A DNA stretch of 64,000 nucleotides from Sporobolomyces roseus (lineage: Eukaryota; Basidiomycota; Microbotryomycetes; Sporidiobolales; Sporidiobolaceae). Where the stretch lies: NCBI GenBank assembly GCA_016617785.1, contig JADILM010000001.1, forward strand, positions 1,984,001-2,048,000, given 5' to 3'. Shown here piece by piece: positions 58,851 through 64,000 of this stretch. A model generated the notes under the pieces. That model saw only the letters and a program-made list of their open reading frames with translations. It ran no database searches and had not been told where the DNA came from. The position numbers and the translations under genes were made by a program. Numbering within the stretch: position 1 is the stretch's first letter; each line of letters starts with the position of its first letter.

Positions 58851-61141
58851 ATGAGGGTAGTAAGGAGCTCCATCCCTCCAGCAGTCCACGTCTTCCGATC
58901 AATACCTAGAACGGTTCCTCCACTTTCTTCCTTATCTCTCCCGAAAGTCAACTACTCGACCCGCACGGCTGTGAGTCTTCTATACTTAGATCTGATCTGA
59001 TATTGCATGGGACTCATACTGTCAAGAGGTTCAGGCTCAGCGAAAGATCTCGCAAATCGACCTTCAACAACCTTTCGTCTCTCCCAATCTCATCGACTCC
59101 TTCGGAAGGCAACACGATTACTTGCGGATAAGCCTGACGGAGAAGTGCAACCTGCGATGTACGTCTTGCTTGCCTTGATCAGCGATAAAATCCTCGCAAC
59201 TAAACCTTTCGGAATCTTTTAGGTACTTATTGCATGCCCTCGACGGGAGTTCCTCTCCTTCCAAAGGACGACTTGCTCACAACCGACGAGATTGAAAGAG
59301 TCGCAAAGCTCTTCATATCGAATGGCGTCAAGAAGATACGACTTACAGGAGGAGAACCAACAGTTCGCAAAGATTTGATCGACGTTGTTTGTAAGTACTC
59401 GTACCTACACTGTTCACTCGCGATGATCCTGTAGCTCAATATGCTTCAATTACTACAGCCCGAATATCAGCCTTGAAACCGAAAGTAGAGTCTCTCGGGA
59501 TGACCTCGAACGGCGTGACCTTGCGAAGACATCTTCCCTCTCTCGTCAAAGCCGGCCTGACGCACCTCAACCTCTCTCTCGATACTCTGGATGAATTCAA
59601 ATACGAGCTCATGACCCGTCGAAGGGGGTTCCACAAGGTCATGGAAAGTCTCGAAGTAGCGAAAGAACTGAGAAAAGATGGATTGAGAGTCAAGATTAAC
59701 GTCGTCGTGATCAAAGGCTTGAACGATATGGAGGTCTCTGACTTTGTCGAAATGACCAAAGACGAAGACATCACCGTTCGTTTCATCGAGTACATGCCGT
59801 TCGAAGGTGAGCAAAACCCTATCTTTCGCTCTGACACGAGTTCTGCTGATGTGTTGCTGTCGTCGCAGACAATCGATGGTCAACCACAAAACTCGTTCCC
59901 TCGTCGACGCTTCTCTCGCAAATCCAAGCCCATTACGACTCGTCTCGATCGATCGACAAACTTTGCGATTCACCTTCCGACACGACTCGAGCTTATCGGG
60001 TCAATGGTTATCGTGGTTCATTTGGATTCATCAGCAGCATGACGGATCATTTTTGTGGATCCTGCTCGAGACTGCGAGTTGGTGCTGATGGAGGAGTCAA
60101 GGTTCGCTTTCTACCTCGATTTGTGTTTTTGCAGCTTTGACTCATTCCTCCACTGTCTCTTACAGGTTTGTCTCTTCGGTCCTCCAGCACTCGCTCTCCG
60201 ACCCCTACTTCGCTCGTTACCTTCTACTCTGCAAAATGACACGACCATCTCGCAAAAGATTGGAGAGATTGTCTGGAAGAAGAAATTCGCTCATGACGGG
60301 TTAGGAGGTGCGTTAGGAATTCAAGAGAAGGGAAAAATGGGGAGTATGGTCGGAATTGGAGGCTGATAAGATACGCCCTTCTGCTGGTATCCGAGGCGCA
60401 ACAGGTACGTCAATCCCCCTGAATCGTGTTCGAAGATCCGAGGAAGCTCAATCGAGGGCTCTGCTGGGTACAGTACCTCGATACTTACCGACACGAAAGC
60501 CCACGAGACACCGATCTTCTATACTCGGTACACTCTCGGCCTCGCCCCTTTCACCCCCTTCTTCGTTCAGCTCTCTCCGACTATTCTCAACAACACCTCG
60601 CTTACAAAAACCGAACAAACTATCAGCTCAGTCGCCTACACTGTCTCATATCGATCCAAAAACTGGGAAAGCCTCAATGGTCGACGTAGGTGGAAAGGCT
60701 GTCACAGTTCGAACCGCAACAGCGAAAGGGAAGATTTACCTCAATCGGACAGCTTTCTCCATGATCGATCTCGGCAACTCCTCGTCTTCATCCACCATGG
60801 AGTCCAAGAAGGGAGACGTCATGTCGATAGCGCAAATTGCGGGAATTCTGGGATCCAAGCAGACCAGCTCCCTCATCCCCCTCTGTCACCCTCTATCGCT
60901 CTCACACATCTCCGTCACTCTCGTACCTTCCCAAGTCGACTCGTCAATCGAGATCACCTGCACCGCAAAATGTCGAGGTACAACGGGTGTCGAGATGGAG
61001 GCTTTGATGGGTGTCTCCGTCGCTGGATTGACAGTTTGGGACATGTGCAAAGCGGTGGCAGGGGAGGAAATGAGTCTCGGTGATATCAGGGTTGTCGAGA
61101 AAAGCGGAGGAAGAAGCGGTGACTGGAAGAGGGGGGAGTAG
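58851..61141 (+). CDS. MOCS1: Molybdenum cofactor biosynthesis MoaA-MoaC locus (MOCS1/cnxABC type)
   Basis: Makes cyclic pyranopterin monophosphate from GTP. ATG at 58851 with a basic, acid-free leader ([20 protein letters not shown]), probably mitochondrial. The MoaA part has [20 protein letters not shown] spliced to TYCMP, giving the radical-SAM CxxxCxxC, then [43 protein letters not shown] and the C-terminal cluster [18 protein letters not shown]. The frame ends [14 protein letters not shown] at 60366; a C-terminal Gly-Gly is essential in MoaA. An optional intron (60344-60404) removes Gly-Gly and the stop and runs in frame into Moa[67 protein letters not shown]. Stop at 61141. MoaC has no ATG of its own before its conserved start. 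Confidence 0.9.
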
Positions 61142-61235
61142 CGTTCGTACGATGTTGAATTAATCTTTGATTCAGCTAGTCTGCCGCTTGCGGAAATGCT
61201 CGAGCTATGCGCGATAACGATGAACAGAGAGAGAC

Positions 61236-61280
<45 letters not shown>

Positions 61281-61891
61281 TGAGCTCCTCAATTTCCAAG
61301 ACCGTTTTGCAACAAACTCGACTTTGATTCGCTCTTTGAGCCAGGTTCACGAGGCCGTGACTGTTGGAATGCATTCATGGCGACTCGTCTAACTACGTAT
61401 TGTGAGCGTTGTCCTATCGTTCACCCTTCGGCAACCACTTTTCTCTCGGTAAAGTATCGCCTCGACCTTTCATCTCCTGGTCTAGTCATTCTCCCGTCAT
61501 CGATACGCTCATCTAGTACGGCTCCTCCCCCTCCAGTCCAAATAGCTCTCGAGTAGCCGTGGCTGACTACTTGCGGAACATCGGAAGGTTTGTCGGATTC
61601 GATAGCGGTTCAGCGTCGTCCTCCTGCTCGGCGGCCGAGTCTTACTGTGTTCTCCAAGAAGACGGAGAGCCGTGGATGGGCTTTAGCTGAAGAAAGGTGG
61701 AAGAGCCCGTGGTTGAGAGTAGGAAACCTCCTGCGCCAACGGTGAACATGACAATTCGTTCCCTGGTGGTCCGTCTCGTGTCAGCTCAGCGAATAAAAGT
61801 CCCCCCCACAAGCAGAACAGATGAAGATGCTTACGAAGATCCGCTGATCTAACATTTCGAAAACTGGTCGCTTTCGAATTCCCCTCATCGT
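61142..61891. other. Convergent intergenic region with (GA)n repeat
   Basis: About 750 nt between MOCS1 and the GPI2 stop. A GA/CA simple repeat lies at about 61225-61278. No gene supported. Confidence 0.5.
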
Positions 61892-62850
61892 TCATGATGG
61901 TACAATTCCCACTCTCGGAACCGCCTGATCCCACGGCCCTCTAATCTTGTCCTTGTATCTGATCATCAACCACCCTCTGACCAAAGGTGCAACAACACTC
62001 GATCCGAACAGTAACGCAGCAGCGATCAACATACTCCCCGTTCCCAAACTTCGCAAACTGACGAGTGCCGTAGTGACGAGCAGCCATGTGAGGATCAGAG
62101 TAGGCTTCAAGGTGAGGGAAGATCGAAGAAGTGGGAATGGTCCGAAGAATAAGGTCGAAAAGAGGAGGAGGGAGAAGACTGAGGTGTTTGAAGTGAGTCG
62201 AGAGGCGAGAACAGTGCTTCCCGATAACGCGGCCGTCAGAGATATTGTCGAAGGGAGAGGAGCTCGGCGAGCCATAGGTGGAGAGGTCGAGGGTGGTAAA
62301 GGGGAAGGAGTGTCGAAAGGAGAAATGTAGCGGAGGAAAGGGAGGGTGGTCAGAAGAGGTCTGGATTGTAAGGAGCTTTTTGTAGGGATGGAGCGATAGT
62401 CGCCGAAGAGTAGGTTGATAGCGAATAGAGTTCCGCTCAACGCCCAAATCGAATCAGACGTGGTCGATTTCGTCAAGGTCTTGAGGGCCGGGGACAGGAG
62501 ATACAACGCGAACAGAGGTATCAACGGTGCTGCGATGCCTGCACCATCCTTTGAAGCAGTGAGGGAAGGAGTCGATTCTCCGATGAGGAATGACCAAATT
62601 CGAAAGGTGATGCCGAGTAAGACTGAGAGTATGAGGAGGGTCGTGGGATGAAGGGCATCTTGGGATAGGCGAACGAATATCGATATGAAGATGAAGGTGC
62701 AGGCGAGATGTTGTGTTATTGGGAGAGTTTGACGAAGGAGGAGAGGGAGAGAAGCGGGATGGACGTTGACTAGCGAACGATATGTCACTTTTGAGTCAGT
62801 CTCTCACTTTTCGCAGCTCAATAGGTCGATATCCTGACTTACCATTGCGT
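61892..62850 (-). CDS. GPI2: GPI-GlcNAc transferase subunit (PIG-C/Gpi2), 5'-truncated copy
   Basis: ER membrane subunit of the enzyme that starts GPI-anchor synthesis. Exon 2 (62787-61892) reads TYRSLVNVHPASLPLLLRQT, ITQHLACTFIFISIFVRLS, APLIPLFALYLLSPALKTLT, SIWALSGTLFAINLLFGDYR, SRLTSNTSVFSLLLFSTLFF and ends GWLMIRYKDKIRGPWDQAVP, all Gpi2-like. A 55-nt intron (62842-62788) precedes it, but only 8 nt of the upstream exon (62850-62843) remain before sequence switches to a copy of the UBC12 3' flank. The expected N-terminus and any in-frame ATG are missing, so this copy is probably not functional. An intact copy may lie beyond the window. Confidence 0.82.
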
Positions 62851-64000
62851 AACCAGTTGGGAGAGTCAGAGGAAGGGATCAATTCGAGTCGCTGCACTCG
62901 AAACGCGGGCGGGGGGGAGATAACCTGGTTCAAGACCGTTGCGCCACGCTTCCGACTCGTACATCATCGAACTGTTCCGATCCTACATAACCTCCACGCA
63001 TTGAGCTTTTGACATTTTGGATGAATCGATCGCGATTCGCTCGAAGGTCGTTCGCAGCGTCTGTGAGGCGTGAAGAACCGGATAGGTCAGCTCAGGAGGG
63101 ACGAGATAGAAAGGCTTTGGAGAGTGAGGAAGTCTAGAGTATGGATTCGTCGAAGGGGAGAAGAAACCGTTCTCATTTCCCTTGGTTGGTACGGCGACGT
63201 CTCGAGACGGGTTGGAGGACCTACGTGTCCTCGTCGCGAAGACACAAAACCATCGCGTTGAGATGCACGCAAAGCGAAAGCTTACCTTTGTTCAAAGGAT
63301 CATCTGCGTTGGGTTCGAGGAAGAGATACTGGATTCCGACCATGACTGCGTTGAGGTTGAGAACGGGCTTCCAGTCCTCGCGAAGAATGTTGAGACAGAC
63401 ATTGCCAGCTAGATCGAGATTAGGGTGGTAGATCTGAAGGATTTCACCGCAGAACAGCGAGTGGAAGAGGAAGAAAGGGCAGAACGGGGAGTCAAGCGAT
63501 GTCAGTCATGCACTCGTCAAGAGAAGTCACAAATTCGGGTGAGAAGAACGAGATGAGCTAGTGAGGAACACGAGGAGACGAAACTCACCTTTGGTACACA
63601 CTTGACTTTCGGAGCGTCGTGAGGATAGTTGTTGTTGATCGCGAAAGTGAATTTGAAAGATCCTCCCTTGTACATACCTACTCTCCCTATGCGTCAGCGG
63701 AGCGACAAAGACACAGGAGGAGGGGAGGACGCGATCGATTGCCTTCATCGGGAGTAATGGTAAGTTCAAAGTTGAGCAAATCTTCGGGGTTTGGGAAGTT
63801 GGTCTTCATCGTCGATGGGAGGTCGAGTTCAGTGAGATCTGTTCGTGTCGGAAGAGTGAGTCAATAAAGCGATCTTGCGAACGAATTTTAGATAATTTCG
63901 GATTGATCCGACATTTGTCACTCCCTCGAAACGCTTCTTCTTCGCTTTCCGGTATCCGTCTTGAGAGCGATAGACACGACCACGTTGCCGTATCCCTGTC
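62851..64000 (+). repeat. Direct repeat, copy 2 (matches 57168-58317)
   Basis: Starts at AACCAGTTGGG, inside what should be GPI2 exon 1, and continues to the window end. It is essentially identical to copy 1 apart from one base. Confidence 0.95.
62930..64000 (-). CDS. UBC12: UBC12, second copy, 5' end outside window
   Basis: Duplicate of 57247-58317 with the same exons and stop. The only base change found, at 63741, turns the donor after the codons for TITPDEG from GT to GC on the coding strand. GC-AG introns can splice, though less efficiently; read-through would reach a stop within about 20 codons. The 5' exons lie beyond the edge. Confidence 0.88.

Noticed and set aside
60356..60358. TTG at 60356 as an independent MoaC start
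   Set aside because: Non-ATG, overlaps the MoaA stop, and the phase-matched 61-nt intron gives a simpler route to MoaC.
61225..61278. GA-rich tract as a CRISPR-like or regulatory array
   Set aside because: Simple dinucleotide repeat with no spacers, like other short GA tracts at 5680, 7340 and 8010.
62788..62788. GTG at 62788 as the real GPI2 start
   Set aside because: A splice acceptor sits exactly there and fungal genes rarely start with GTG; truncation by the duplication explains the missing ATG better.

Overview
The window is nuclear DNA from a fungus, most likely a basidiomycete yeast of the Pucciniomycotina (Microbotryomycetes-like). Genes are dense, lie on both strands, and are interrupted by many short introns of about 50-70 nt with GT(R)AG-type ends. 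The gene set is fungal: AUR1, ERG1, ALG3, EMC4, UBP8, a Mep2-type ammonium permease, two Galpha subunits and a quinate permease. The lineage is inferred from gene style and composition, not from a marker gene.

Layout. 1-5.4 kb: a partial anion:cation symporter, an ExoIII-type AP endonuclease, EMC4. 5.8-16 kb: ammonium permease, AUR1, a mitochondrial-type repeat protein, SAGA deubiquitinase UBP8, a small SET protein. 16-25 kb: a large disordered conserved protein, a Skg6/Mid2-like membrane protein, an F-box protein. 24.8-32.5 kb: MDE1 (methionine salvage), YPT1, a CENP-H-like candidate, and two Galpha genes facing tail to tail. 33-41.3 kb: a divergent quinate permease / dehydroshikimate dehydratase pair, then ERG1 and ALG3. 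50.9-64 kb: PDE1, a MAT2B-like reductase, TLG1, RRP1, UBC12, MOCS1, a 5'-truncated GPI2, and a second copy of UBC12 running off the end.

The most unusual region is 41.3-50.9 kb. It has no recognisable protein gene. Two nearly identical inverted repeats of exactly 2,855 bp each (41555-44409 and 46982-49836) flank a 2,572-bp unique core. Each arm carries a tRNA-Ile/tRNA-Asp pair near its outer end and a decayed fragment of the Galpha gene found 13-18 kb away. The decay follows a TCG-to-TTG (or CGA-to-CAA) pattern like RIP. Core plus homogenised inverted repeats plus flanking tRNA genes resembles the small inverted-repeat centromeres of some yeasts. That is a hypothesis, and a simple inverted duplication is the main alternative.

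Three further points stand out. The MOCS1 locus has a 61-nt optional intron whose retention gives a MoaA protein ending in Gly-Gly and whose removal gives a MoaA-MoaC fusion. The MDE1 start codon is split by an intron. A recent tandem duplication (offset 5,683 bp) cuts GPI2 eight nucleotides into its first exon, and its only visible mismatch converts a UBC12 splice donor from GT to GC.
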